Assembly: GCF_010587385.1 (NCBI RefSeq)
Contig: NZ_CP047475.1
Span: 1,860,001 to 1,924,000, forward strand
DNA length: 64,000 nt
Origin: Vibrio astriarenae
GTDB taxonomy: Bacteria > Pseudomonadota > Gammaproteobacteria > Enterobacterales > Vibrionaceae
Reading direction: 5' to 3'
Of the stretch, positions 8,556-17,806 are shown piece by piece. The first letter of the stretch is position 1; every line of letters begins with the position of its first letter. Below the pieces are notes generated by a model, which saw only the letters and a program-made list of their open reading frames with translations, made no database searches and had not been told where the DNA came from. A program made the position numbers and the translations under genes.

Positions 8556-10292
8556 TTAGTCATCAAACAACAAATTGATGGCGACACCAATCATCACTAG
8601 CCCCATTATTGGTATCAGGACCGCTTGTGGAGAGCGCTCAATATACGGCAAGTTTTCCGCAATCAATAGACCCCACTCCGGTGAAGGTGGTTTCGCGCCC
8701 AGTCCGATGAAGCTCAATGACGTGAGACTTAACGTAATGACTGGCAACCTCAACAAGGCGTGACGCACGAGTGGCGGCAAAACATAAGGAAGTAAGTAGT
8801 ACCTTAGTATGCGCCATTGCTGCGTGCCCCAAATCGGCGCTAAGTGAGTATAGGGCTGCGCTTTTGCTTCAACCAGCAAACTCGAACAGTGAGCGGCAAG
8901 CGGTGCCCACGATACAAGCACGATCGCGATCATCGCGCTGTTTGGGTTCATGCCTGTAAGACCTGCAACGAGCAAACCCGCAACGATGTATGGCACACCC
9001 TTAGTGATCTCGATAAAGCCTTGACTAAAGCGAGTACAAAAGCCTAGCAATATGCCCACAACCAGGCTCAAGAAAGTCGCAATCACACCCCCTTGTAGGG
9101 TTTCAATCATACCTTGGCCAACACGAGCGAGCATATCTCGCCCTAGACTATCTGCCCCCATAGGTGCATCAAAGCTTGGTTGTGCCAATCTCGCGAACTG
9201 GCTCAGTGTGGCATCACGTTGTGAACCCCACAGAACGACAACCGCTAGCGAAGCAAATATAGCCACACTTAATGCGCGCTTTAGTTTTGAGCTTGTAAAA
9301 CTAAACGTCGAGTGACTACTAATCAGCTTGCCACTTTGCAGACTATGCCCCAAAACCAGCTTCTGCAGCATGATACCTAAGCTACTCACACATATCGAAA
9401 AAACCAGTAGGACAAGAAGCCCACCTTGAAGAAGCGGTAAATCCTGCGCTTTCGCAGCGCCAAGAATATAACGGCCTATCCCTGGTATTGAGAAGATTTG
9501 CTCAACCGCAACTGCCCCCCCCGTTAAGCCAATAATGGTCATCGCAATTTGCGGGAACAAATTGCTTATTGCGCGCCACACAGCAAAGCGAGCGATTTTT
9601 CTGTTTTTAACATTAGCGCTTAGCCAAGTAATAACCCAAGGCTCATTGAGCACTCTTTTCAAGCTATCATTCAGTAGACGGCTAAAAAGGCCACTGGCTG
9701 GCAAAGCCAATGCGAAAGCTGGCAGCCATAAGTTATCTATACTCCTCCATCCATAGGGAGGGAACCACCCTAACCAAACGGAAAAGATAAGAATCAGTAG
9801 TGCGGCAATGACGTACTCTGGAAGCGCAACCAAAACCGAACTAATGGCGTTGTGCTCTACACCTAATTGATTGCGACTCCAACGATACAAGGTATAACAC
9901 ACGCTGATTCCACATAGGATGATGGTGAGTCCAAAAGCGGAAGCAGTTAAGGTTAAAGAAGTAACGACGTTTTTCTTTACGCTCTCAGTCACTGATGAGT
10001 TATCAATCCAAGAGTTACCAAGATCACCCTGCATAGCGGAGCTTGCCCAACTCCACAAACGTTCGCCAGCACTTCGATCGAGTTGCAAGTCAGCTCTCAC
10101 TGCAGCAAGGGCTTCTGGGGTCAGTAACTGTTGTTGGCCTGCTCGAGCTCGTAAAATCGTCTGGCTGGGATCAATACCGGAAATTTCCGGCATTAACCCC
10201 ACTAAAACCACCACAATCAAAACCGCAATTGCCCTTGAAATCCAGGGCAAGGCTGCGTCAAGCTGAGAGTTGCGGGAAACAGCAGACAACAT
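8556..10292 (-). CDS. Fused DppB-DppC-type ABC permease
   Basis: A single 578-residue frame contains both membrane subunits of a peptide/nickel-type importer. Residues 1-310 look like a DppB/NikB permease (N-terminal helix, long periplasmic loop, WLGWFPPYGWRS, IFSIPGIGRYILGAA). Residues from about 340 to the end look like DppC/NikC, including the typical APMGADSLGRDMLARVG segment and the SLSFIGLGAKPPSPEWG motif. The two are normally separate genes of 300-340 residues each. It is the last gene of a four-gene operon, five bases after the binding protein stop. I see no frame break; the fusion appears genuine. Confidence 0.88.
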   Translation of the reverse strand: MLSAVSRNSQLDAALPWISRAIAVLIVVVLVGLMPEISGIDPSQTILRARAGQQQLLTPEALAAVRADLQLDRSAGERLWSWASSAMQGDLGNSWIDNSSVTESVKKNVVTSLTLTASAFGLTIILCGISVCYTLYRWSRNQLGVEHNAISSVLVALPEYVIAALLILIFSVWLGWFPPYGWRSIDNLWLPAFALALPASGLFSRLLNDSLKRVLNEPWVITWLSANVKNRKIARFAVWRAISNLFPQIAMTIIGLTGGAVAVEQIFSIPGIGRYILGAAKAQDLPLLQGGLLVLLVFSICVSSLGIMLQKLVLGHSLQSGKLISSHSTFSFTSSKLKRALSVAIFASLAVVVLWGSQRDATLSQFARLAQPSFDAPMGADSLGRDMLARVGQGMIETLQGGVIATFLSLVVGILLGFCTRFSQGFIEITKGVPYIVAGLLVAGLTGMNPNSAMIAIVLVSWAPLAAHCSSLLVEAKAQPYTHLAPIWGTQQWRILRYYLLPYVLPPLVRHALLRLPVITLSLTSLSFIGLGAKPPSPEWGLLIAENLPYIERSPQAVLIPIMGLVMIGVAINLLFDD

Positions 10293-10297
10293 TGTGC

Positions 10298-11794
10298 CTA
10301 TTTAACCTCTGTTGTTTGGTCTATCAGGCGACGTTCTGCTGGATCGCGTTTAGCATTAGACACTCGCGCACTTTCACCTTGTACCACACGCTCGTGTAGT
10401 AGAGGAATCGCTGCATAATGGTCTAAGATCGCACGCTCCGCAGCAATAATGGCTTTTTGGCGTGGCTCTCCGAGCTCTTGTAGATCAGCATGATCAAGTG
10501 CTTGGTCTACATCTTCAGCACAGAACTGGCCAAGGTTGAATGAACCGTTACAGCCAAAATCACTTTGCATGTAAGCCACTGGGTCACCTGAATCTAGAAC
10601 CGTTGCGCGAGACAGAATAAATGCATCGAAACGTCCAGCAAGTGCATCATTCTCGATTTGCGCATATTCACGAATATCTAATTCAACGTCAAAGCCAACG
10701 GCTTCTAGTTGCTGCTTGAGAAGTGCTGCAACCTCAGGGAGTTCCGCTCGGTCTGTAAATGTACCGATAACAATTTTTTCACCCGACGCACGGCGCTCAA
10801 TCGCTTGCTCTAGGCGTGGAGTACGGTATGAATCTGCCCACGGTAGTGCTGGACCTAATAGGCCTTTTGCGAGGTCCGCGTGGTTTTCATACACCGTTTC
10901 AATAATTTGGTTGCGATCAATTGCAGAAGCAGCTGTCTTTCTCATTTCTAGCTGACTAAACACTTCAGATTGATTGTTCAAGTAAAGTGTATTAGTGCGT
11001 GGCATTGAAACTTCATGCAGCAATTCGCTATCAATCATCGCAATTTGAGAAATTGGCACCGCTTCTACAACATCAGCCTCACCTGTTCTTAGCGCGGCCG
11101 CGCGAGCGAAACCATCAGGGACATAATCGGCAATGATGGTGTCAACTTTTGCCTTTTCACCCCAGTAAGCATCGTAGCGTTCAAGCTTTGCGCTCGATTG
11201 ACCATTGATTTCGGTCAAAATGAAAGGCCCTGTACCTGTCTCAATTGGGGACACGCGACCATTTTCTTGATAAGCGTCTGCCGCCAAAATAGCAAGCTGT
11301 GGGCTAGAGAGTCGGCTAGGTAACAGTGGATCATTAAATTCAGTTTTAATTTCTACCGTATTGTCATCCAGAGCACGGACTTGCCACTCGATACCATCAA
11401 GAATGCGTGGCTTTGGTGCTGCTTCAAACGCTTTTTGGAAGCTCAGTACAACAGCATGTGCATCTAGATCTGCGCCGTTATGGAATTTTACCCCCTGACG
11501 AATGGTAAATGTCCAAGTAAGATCGTCAACTTGCTGCCATTCTGTTGCCAACATAGGCTCTGTATTGCCCTCGTCGTTCAAGTTCACTAGCGTTTCAGCC
11601 GTGCTCCAACGAGACAGCTTAAATGCGTCGTCCGATAGTGGAGATAAACCTGTGCGCGGTGGCTGCATCATCGCTAAACGAATCTCTGTTTTTTCTACGG
11701 CTGTCGTCTCTTGTTTTGAGTCTGAGCCAAAACAGCCTGCGAGTGGTACAGCGAGTGCTAGCGCGATGGCCAACTTAAGCTTGTTAGTTTTCAT
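10298..11794 (-). CDS. Peptide/nickel-type ABC substrate-binding lipoprotein
   Basis: A 498-residue solute-binding protein of family 5 (SBP_bac_5). The frame runs to 11845, but the start at 11794 gives a lipoprotein signal MKTNKLKLAIALALAVPLAGC with the lipobox LAGC, and has GGA upstream. The family core is clear: WTFTIRQGVKFHNGADLDA, TGTGPF, and the AVLKQQL-like C-terminal lobe. It would be tethered in the periplasm and deliver substrate to the fused permease. The substrate cannot be read from sequence; dipeptides, nickel or metallophores are all possible for this family. Confidence 0.87.
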   Translation of the reverse strand: MKTNKLKLAIALALAVPLAGCFGSDSKQETTAVEKTEIRLAMMQPPRTGLSPLSDDAFKLSRWSTAETLVNLNDEGNTEPMLATEWQQVDDLTWTFTIRQGVKFHNGADLDAHAVVLSFQKAFEAAPKPRILDGIEWQVRALDDNTVEIKTEFNDPLLPSRLSSPQLAILAADAYQENGRVSPIETGTGPFILTEINGQSSAKLERYDAYWGEKAKVDTIIADYVPDGFARAAALRTGEADVVEAVPISQIAMIDSELLHEVSMPRTNTLYLNNQSEVFSQLEMRKTAASAIDRNQIIETVYENHADLAKGLLGPALPWADSYRTPRLEQAIERRASGEKIVIGTFTDRAELPEVAALLKQQLEAVGFDVELDIREYAQIENDALAGRFDAFILSRATVLDSGDPVAYMQSDFGCNGSFNLGQFCAEDVDQALDHADLQELGEPRQKAIIAAERAILDHYAAIPLLHERVVQGESARVSNAKRDPAERRLIDQTTEVK

Positions 11795-11841
11795 TTTTAT
11801 ATATTCCATTGGGTAAATAGCGTGCGTGAACCGAATCCGAA

Positions 11842-12639
11842 TCACACACTCATCATATTTTGTGCATTGACCAGCGCTTGGCTAGTTGGATGCTGAGGAT
11901 CTTGCATAACATCTTGAGTGGCACTATTTTCCACAGCCTGTCCCTTATCGAGAACTAACACCTCATCACAAAGTGCTTTCGCAGCGCCTAGATCATGAGT
12001 CACCAGAATCAGTAACATGCCACGCTCGCGCTGGAGCTTTGAAATTAGATCCAAAATATTGCGTCTGTTAATCGGATCCAAACTACTTGTTGGCTCATCA
12101 GCCACCAGCACACACGGCTCTACCACCAGTGCTCTTGCGATCGCGATTCGCTGAGCCTGACCCACTGACAACTGCCTAGGATAAAGGTCGAGTACACCGT
12201 CATGTAAACCCACATCAGCTACGGTACTGATTAATTTTGGCTCATAGTCTCCGCCAAAACCAAGGTTAATGAGGGGCTCGGAGAGGATATCTCTGACGGT
12301 CAGGTATGGGTTCAAACTCGTATGCGGCTCTTGAGGAACCAACTGAATGTGCTTACACAACTTGAGACGCTGCTGTTTGGTCAACGTTGACAATGGGTAG
12401 CCACACACTATCACTTCACCGTGTGTGGGCTTTCTTAAACCAAACAACAACTCTATTAATGTTGATTTACCTGCCCCCGACGGTCCGACGACGGCTAGGT
12501 TTTTGCTGTCTACCTTTAAACTGAGTTTGTCGAGTGCTTTAAATACCTCACCACCCAACCAAGATGGTCGAGACTGATAGTGCACACTGACATTGTCAAA
12601 GTGTACTTCAGCGGAAACGGAATGATTATGTAATTTCAT
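11842..12639 (-). CDS. ABC transporter ATPase, DppF/OppF type
   Basis: 265 residues with Walker A GPSGAGKST, signature LSVGQAQRIAIARAL, Walker B VLVADEPTSSLD and a switch histidine (LVTHDLGAAK). The signature's second glycine reads SVGQ rather than SGGQ, a tolerated variant. It powers import from the cytoplasmic side with the ATPase encoded just upstream (7-bp gap) and the fused permease. No good ribosome site is visible, so translation may be coupled to the upstream gene. Confidence 0.88.
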   Translation of the reverse strand: MKLHNHSVSAEVHFDNVSVHYQSRPSWLGGEVFKALDKLSLKVDSKNLAVVGPSGAGKSTLIELLFGLRKPTHGEVIVCGYPLSTLTKQQRLKLCKHIQLVPQEPHTSLNPYLTVRDILSEPLINLGFGGDYEPKLISTVADVGLHDGVLDLYPRQLSVGQAQRIAIARALVVEPCVLVADEPTSSLDPINRRNILDLISKLQRERGMLLILVTHDLGAAKALCDEVLVLDKGQAVENSATQDVMQDPQHPTSQALVNAQNMMSV

Positions 12640-12646
12640 AGGGAGA

Positions 12647-13402
12647 TTATTCCACCAACTCTTTCATTTGCTGACAGAATGCATGTTCATGAGAGATGAC
12701 ATCATGCGGCGTCCCGAAGGCCACCATTTGACCATCACAGATAACCAGCAACTTGTCACAGGTGAGTGCTGAGGCCAAATCATGAGTGATCAGCACACCT
12801 GCAAGGTTGTCTTGCTTCACACTGCCTTTAAATAACTTCAAGATCTCTCTTTCAGTGATTGGGTCAAGTGCACTTGTTGGCTCATCGGCGATAATCAAAT
12901 GTGTACTATTCAATAACGCAATGGCGATACAGATACGTTGCCTCTGCCCACCCGACAACTGACTTGGGTGCGACTTTAAAGTTTTTTCTGGCTCACTGAA
13001 CCCCAAACGCTCTAGAAGAGCGATGACTTGGCTTTTATCACTCGCCTTAAGCTTAGTTTTGCTCGAAGTCAAAGCAAGGGCCAACTGAGCTTCCACACTC
13101 GCCAACGGGTTCAGCGCTTGAAGTGCATCTTGAAAAACAACCCCTGGTCTCTGTTCCTTTGAGCGTAATATCAACGGCAAATGACCGACTTCTGTTCCGG
13201 AAATACGTACACTACCCTGCATATGAATTTCATCAGGCAGGAAGCCCGCTATCGCTTTCGAGAGCATCGACTTTCCGGTTCCAGAGGGCCCCATAATCGC
13301 CAATACCTCACCAGCATAAAGCTCTAAGTTAAGAGATTGAACAATAGTTCGTGATGAACTGGTTAATGTCAGATCATTAATTTGAAGTAAAGGAGAGGTC
13401 AT
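12647..13402 (-). CDS. ABC transporter ATPase, DppD/OppD type
   Basis: 251 residues with Walker A GPSGTGKS, signature LSGGQRQRI, Walker B LIIADEPTSALD and LITHDLA. First gene of the operon 13402 to 8556, which runs ATPase, ATPase, binding lipoprotein, fused permease. This order, with ATPases first, is the reverse of the common dpp order. It lacks the C-terminal oligopeptide-transporter extension that longer OppD/DppD proteins (about 320-330 residues) carry. A promoter must lie in 13403-13558, but I see no convincing boxes. Confidence 0.88.
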   Translation of the reverse strand: MTSPLLQINDLTLTSSSRTIVQSLNLELYAGEVLAIMGPSGTGKSMLSKAIAGFLPDEIHMQGSVRISGTEVGHLPLILRSKEQRPGVVFQDALQALNPLASVEAQLALALTSSKTKLKASDKSQVIALLERLGFSEPEKTLKSHPSQLSGGQRQRICIAIALLNSTHLIIADEPTSALDPITEREILKLFKGSVKQDNLAGVLITHDLASALTCDKLLVICDGQMVAFGTPHDVISHEHAFCQQMKELVE

Positions 13403-13558
13403 CTTTGAAACGGCGCTGAAATGTTATAACATCACAACTATGCCACGAAACGCCCTCGACTTAAAGGGGCTTCGGGCTTTGTCACAGAATTATTATCTAG
13501 AAGACATAATGGTAGGGTAAAAAATAGCCCAAGCGAACTTGAGCTATATAGTCGTTGC

Positions 13559-14908
13559 TTAGAAATCGAACTGAAGGTAAACCATATTGTAGTTACTACC
13601 CCCTTTCATTCGACCATATTGCGCAGCCGTTTCAAAAATAGCTGAACGATGGTGTAGTGTGTAACCCAGCCAGATGTCATTCCAATTACTATTATTGAAG
13701 GCATCACCCAGATTAAAATCAAATGAGAAATCGAGATAGTTAAGCAGGCGACTTGCCGTCGTGTAATCATCCTTATTAACGATCATGTCTTGATACTCAA
13801 GGTAAGTCGTTCGATCAACCCAAGATAGACCTTGTGCTAGACCAAAACGCCACTGAAATGGCCACTGAAATGTATAGTAGGCTTTTACGGCAGCAATATA
13901 CTCTGTGCTATGCCCCTGTACCTCTGATGACCAGTGGTGACCGATACCCGGTGTAAAGTAAAGTTCTAAAGGTAAACCAAAAAGTGTATCGCTGAGCGGG
14001 TGACCATAGAACACCGATGTCATCTGGTTATTGTATTCATCTTTCTCGACATCCCATCGAAGAAGAATATCGCCCATGTTAGAAATCGTTCCCCAACCAT
14101 GAGCAATACGTACATAAGGTTTCGCCTTAACGTCAGAGCGCTTGGTTTTCTTAGGCTCGTTAAAGAAACCGAAACCAAGGTAGACTTCTCCTTGAGTATT
14201 GCTATCAACCGCCCTACTGGAGTATGCGTTGTCGTCTAATACCGTAAGACTGGTAGAACCTAACAGGTATAGGTTTGAAACCAAATGATAGCGCCCCTCG
14301 ACCCCAACAGTCGCATCAATACCCGCTCCAATGCGTTCTCCCGTGAGATCTTCAACAGCATAGTATTGTGAGTTAAACTCCGCAGACTTATAGCGTAGTG
14401 TCACACTGGGCTTAACCCACCAATCTTCACCTGTGTATTCGGTTGATATACGCCAATTACCGTGCAGAGCACCATCACTGTCGCTCAAAAGCTCTAGCTC
14501 GGCTATGGTCGCATCTGTTAGCTGATAGCCCAGAGCACCACCAAGATCCATTCGAGCACTGCCATACTCATGTTGTAAATCCTCAGGTAAATCGATAAAC
14601 CTTAGGCGTGAAATTGCGTTAAATGTCCACTGCCCTTGCTCATAAGCTTTGTAACCAGCATCCAGTCCATCCACAAAAAAGTAGTCATTTTCAAAATGAA
14701 GAAGTGGAATAAAGCTTGTTGTCGAGCTGCCACTCTGGTCCAGGTCATAAGGCGTAGAAGCAACACGAAACTGCGCTGATACACCCCAAGTTTGATGTTC
14801 ATTTTCTCGGTCAAGAGAGAAAGGCGAAGATACGTCCGATTCAGCAACAGCCCCGAAAGAAAGTAGGCTGCTTGCCAATGTCCAATTTAGTAAAGTTGAG
14901 CTTCTCAT
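13559..14908 (-). CDS. MipA/OmpV-family outer-membrane protein
   Basis: 449 residues from the preferred ATG at 14908, which has AGAGG four bases upstream; the frame is open to 14947. A signal peptide (MRSSTLLNWTLASSLLSFGAVA) is followed by many amphipathic strands. The N-terminal part (FIPLLHFENDYFFVDGLDAGYKAY) fits the MipA/OmpV barrel family, whose members scaffold murein enzymes or act as porin-like proteins. The protein is longer than a typical MipA (about 250-280 residues), so an extra C-terminal barrel region is present. It ends in the aromatic MVYLQFDF, as outer-membrane barrels do. Function is unproven. Confidence 0.7.
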   Translation of the reverse strand: MRSSTLLNWTLASSLLSFGAVAESDVSSPFSLDRENEHQTWGVSAQFRVASTPYDLDQSGSSTTSFIPLLHFENDYFFVDGLDAGYKAYEQGQWTFNAISRLRFIDLPEDLQHEYGSARMDLGGALGYQLTDATIAELELLSDSDGALHGNWRISTEYTGEDWWVKPSVTLRYKSAEFNSQYYAVEDLTGERIGAGIDATVGVEGRYHLVSNLYLLGSTSLTVLDDNAYSSRAVDSNTQGEVYLGFGFFNEPKKTKRSDVKAKPYVRIAHGWGTISNMGDILLRWDVEKDEYNNQMTSVFYGHPLSDTLFGLPLELYFTPGIGHHWSSEVQGHSTEYIAAVKAYYTFQWPFQWRFGLAQGLSWVDRTTYLEYQDMIVNKDDYTTASRLLNYLDFSFDFNLGDAFNNSNWNDIWLGYTLHHRSAIFETAAQYGRMKGGSNYNMVYLQFDF

Positions 14909-15161
14909 TGAGCCTCTAATCATTGTCCAATAGTTTTTGTTAGCCATTCACTAACGGGACAGTATAATAATCCCACATGAAAATTACGTAAATTCCTTGT
15001 AAAACAACATTCTGACATCCCTGCAAGTATAGTCACGTCCATTAATCCCCCCCACAAAGTGAGTAGTTCTCGTGACATAGCGCACATTATGTCATTGTCG
15101 TTAAAGATTTGCGACAATGGGCCGATAGATATTTGTTTTCATAATAACCGAGTTACAAAGA

Positions 15162-15515
15162 GTGAAAGTCTCTGATTTAAAGATCATTTTAGATACGCTT
15201 CCTGAAGGCTCTGATCCAGAGATTGTTACAGGAGAAGTCTGGCTACCTGAGAGGCTCATTGATACCCAGCTAGATAACGAGCTACTGCACTTGCAATTTG
15301 ATAGCGCACCGGATGATTTCATCAGAGAAGAAGAAGGTCGCGGCTTTGTTGAACATGAAATTAATCTATTGCATAGCAAGGTAATGAAAATCCTTCATGA
15401 GCCAGCCGCGGTTGCGGACAAAGCACAGGCTCTGCTCGGTCTAATTTTGATGGCCCACGAGCAATCAAGTTCTCAAGTCATTGAGGCTATAGAAGACCTT
15501 GAAGACAACCATTAA
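15162..15515 (+). CDS. Hypothetical acidic protein, 117 residues
   Basis: I do not recognise this protein. It is acidic, soluble and rich in Leu/Glu, with a helical C-terminal half (FVEHEINLLHSKVMKIL, AQALLGLILMAHEQSSSQVIEAIEDLE). The start is GTG with only a weak AAAG upstream. Its stop overlaps by four bases the stop of the small lipoprotein on the other strand. No signal peptide or membrane segment is visible. The frame looks coding because base usage and residue composition match neighbours. Confidence 0.65.
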   Translation: MKVSDLKIILDTLPEGSDPEIVTGEVWLPERLIDTQLDNELLHLQFDSAPDDFIREEEGRGFVEHEINLLHSKVMKILHEPAAVADKAQALLGLILMAHEQSSSQVIEAIEDLEDNH

Positions 15516-15682
15516 CACCATCCTTTTTTCGCGTGACCCGGCGGACAGAACTCTCCGTCGGAACGATTGCCGTCTTTTGTACTGACTTTTACGTCTACGT
15601 CCTTCACTTTGCCTTCAACACGAGTTAGCTGACAGCCACCCAATACACTTACAATAAACATCGTCAAAATCACTTCTCGCAT
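15512..15682 (-). CDS. Small lipoprotein, 56 residues
   Basis: The frame is open to 15841, but the start at 15682 is right on two grounds: AGGGG lies five bases upstream, and it begins a short lipoprotein signal MREVILTMFIVSVLGGC with lipobox LGGC. The mature part is only about 40 residues, highly charged, ending in EFCPPGHAKKGWC with two cysteines that could pair. The role is unknown. It converges on and overlaps the preceding gene by four bases. Confidence 0.7.
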   Translation of the reverse strand: MREVILTMFIVSVLGGCQLTRVEGKVKDVDVKVSTKDGNRSDGEFCPPGHAKKGWC

Positions 15683-15868
15683 ACTTACCCCTATCTGAAC
15701 AACTTTGATTACGGTTAAGTCTAGCTTGCTTCCTGACAACCCTCTATTTATCAGTGCTAATCTTCTCGCCAATCCATGTGACATAACTGTCATCACACAC
15801 TTGCTACTTGAGTACACTTTTTCAACATTTTTTATCTTCACTCTTGATCAATTGTGAAAACAGCAATA

Positions 15869-15884
15869 CTGTATACGCATACAG
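15869..15884 (+). promoter_or_regulatory. LexA (SOS) box of sulA
   Basis: CTGTATACGCATACAG matches the LexA consensus CTGT-N8-ACAG and is nearly a perfect dyad. It is 22 bases before the sulA ATG, where LexA would block transcription. Confidence 0.93.
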
Positions 15885-15906
15885 TATGTATATGGAGACA
15901 GTAAAT

Positions 15907-16311
15907 ATGTATCACATTGAATCACACATGCCCGCTTCCCCTGCGTCTTTCAATTCATCGAGTGCTATGAGTATTCCTCAAAGCGTATTTGCTCAACTGT
16001 CCCAAGCATCAGAGTCACGTCAGTGGATTTTCTTTACGGCTGAATGCCCTCGTCCAACTTATGGTGAATGTCTTCACTACGCTGTCGATGTCGATAAAGT
16101 CATGCAACTTAAAGCTTCTCACCAATTCAGTGAACTTGAAGTCGTCACTCGTGCACTTCAAGCTCGTAGCGCTAGTGCAATTGTTACTTCTGGTCGTTTC
16201 TCTACGATTGAACGACACTGCTTACAATCACTTGCCGAAGACCAAGGCTGTCAACTTGTGTTCCTAAATGATTTGCAATTACACACTCCACACATGGATC
16301 GTATTCATTAA
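15907..16311 (+). CDS. sulA: SOS cell division inhibitor SulA
   Basis: 134 residues from the ATG at 15907, which has GGAG nine bases upstream; longer frames back to 15808 would read through the operator. SulA binds FtsZ and stops septation while DNA is repaired. The match to SulA rests on the central block DKVMQLKAS...ELEVVTRALQARSASAIV, which corresponds to the E. coli segment around its VMQIS and SMVRALRTG, and on the LexA box. Sequence similarity is low outside this block, as is usual for Vibrio SulA. The N-terminal 25 residues look disordered. Confidence 0.82.
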   Translation: MYHIESHMPASPASFNSSSAMSIPQSVFAQLSQASESRQWIFFTAECPRPTYGECLHYAVDVDKVMQLKASHQFSELEVVTRALQARSASAIVTSGRFSTIERHCLQSLAEDQGCQLVFLNDLQLHTPHMDRIH

Positions 16312-16385
16312 GCACGAAATTGACTTTGGCTGAGTTGTTCGATTAGCCTCATTAAAGTTGTTTAAAGATGACTTTGAACAACAAT

Positions 16386-16403
16386 AAAGCAAACGTTTGC
16401 TTT
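16386..16403. promoter_or_regulatory. PurR operator of purC
   Basis: AAAGCAAACGTTTGCTTT is an 18-bp perfect palindrome containing the PurR core GCAAACGTTTGC. It is 129 bases before the purC ATG, so purine repression is expected. Confidence 0.92.
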
Positions 16404-16531
16404 TTAGGTGGAACATCAATTTTGTTCTGGTATCATTCGTGTTGTTGTACCTATCCTCAGCAAATTTCGAGGATATTTTATTAACCGACTATTCAGTACT
16501 AACTGAATGAAAACACGATAGGAATGCCTAG

Positions 16532-17638
16532 ATGAGCCTCGCTGATCAAGTTCTAGCCGTAAATGATGATCTTCCAATCCGCACTGATAAACCTGTTCAC
16601 AGTGGCAAAGTTCGCTCTGTTTACTGGTTAACTGAAGAAGATAGCCGTCGCCTGATTAAAGAAAAGGGCTACGATGTGGCTGAAGACGCCCCTCTTGCCA
16701 TCATGGTGATCAGTGATCGTATCTCAGCGTTTGATTGTATCTGGCGTGGTGAAGGCGGCCTGAAAGGTGTTCCGGGTAAAGGCGCGGCTCTAAATGCTAT
16801 TTCTAATCATTGGTTCAAGCTGTTTAAAGACAATGGTCTAGCCGATAGCCATATCCTAGACATCCCTCACCCATTCGTATGGATCGTTCAAAAAGCAAAA
16901 CCTGTCATGATTGAGGCAATTTGCCGTCAGTACATCACCGGCTCTATGTGGCGTGCCTACGAGAAAGGTGAGCGTGAGTTTTGTGGTATTGAGCTTCCTG
17001 AAGGTCTAGAAAAAGACAAAAAGCTGCCTGAGCTGCTTATGACCCCATCAACTAAAGGTATTCTTAAAGGCATCCCAGGCGTACCAGAAGCTGATGACGT
17101 GAATATCACACGCAATAACATTGTCGAAAACTTCTCAGCATTCAACTTTTCAAAAGCGGAAGATATTGCCCTTTACGAAAAGCTATTAAAAGAAGGCTTT
17201 GGCGTTATCAGTGACGCGCTTGAAAAAGTCAACCAAACCTTTGTCGATACCAAATTTGAATTCGGCTACGTCACAGATTCAAAGGGAGTTGAAAAACTGA
17301 TCTACATGGATGAAGTAGGTACGCCTGACTCGTCACGTATTTGGGACACTAAAGAATACTTGGCCGGCAACATCGTGGAGAACTCAAAAGAGGGCTTCCG
17401 CCAATTCCTACTTAACCACTTCCCAGATCCAGATATTCTGCTTAACAAAGAGCGTATGCCTGAGCGCGATGCACTCGCTCGTGATAATGAGTTGCCAGTC
17501 GAAGCATTGATGGATATCTCTCGCACTTATACTGGAGTTGCAGAGAAGATCACTGGCCAGCCAATCAAATTGAGTGCAAATCCTAAGCAAGAGATTATTG
17601 ACGTACTTGATAAAGAGTATGGTCTTATCGCTAAGTAA
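16532..17638 (+). CDS. purC: SAICAR synthase PurC
   Basis: 368 residues. PurC ligates aspartate to CAIR with ATP to form SAICAR, step eight of purine synthesis. Family motifs are present: SGKVRSVYW near the N-terminus (nucleotide-binding loop), [26 protein letters not shown], and [13 protein letters not shown] in the substrate-binding part. It is longer than the 237-residue E. coli enzyme and resembles the longer form common in Vibrio. The gene stands alone with its own PurR box and terminator. Confidence 0.95.
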   Translation: MSLADQVLAVNDDLPIRTDKPVHSGKVRSVYWLTEEDSRRLIKEKGYDVAEDAPLAIMVISDRISAFDCIWRGEGGLKGVPGKGAALNAISNHWFKLFKDNGLADSHILDIPHPFVWIVQKAKPVMIEAICRQYITGSMWRAYEKGEREFCGIELPEGLEKDKKLPELLMTPSTKGILKGIPGVPEADDVNITRNNIVENFSAFNFSKAEDIALYEKLLKEGFGVISDALEKVNQTFVDTKFEFGYVTDSKGVEKLIYMDEVGTPDSSRIWDTKEYLAGNIVENSKEGFRQFLLNHFPDPDILLNKERMPERDALARDNELPVEALMDISRTYTGVAEKITGQPIKLSANPKQEIIDVLDKEYGLIAK

Positions 17639-17657
17639 ACCGCTTGGTTATTCTCAT

Positions 17658-17687
17658 AATGAAGCCAGCAGTTATGCTGGCTTCATT
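17658..17687 (+). terminator. Terminator of purC
   Basis: A 13-bp stem (AATGAAGCCAGCA; loop GTTA; TGCTGGCTTCATT) with a T-rich tail, 20 bases after the purC stop. Confidence 0.88.
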
Positions 17688-17806
17688 TATTTTGTCTCTC
17701 TACGCTGATTCATTTGCATATTCCCTCAACTCTCTTCACAATACGCACCCTTTGATTTCTTAGAGTATGCTTACTTACTCTCCCTACCCCAATACGAGCG
17801 CTTTCT

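Noticed and set aside
13559..14908. PagL-type lipid A deacylase activity from an H-x-S motif (HHRSAIF) near the C-terminus
   Set aside because: The Glu of the PagL triad should lie about 12 residues after the Ser; here it is four. The motif alone is not enough.
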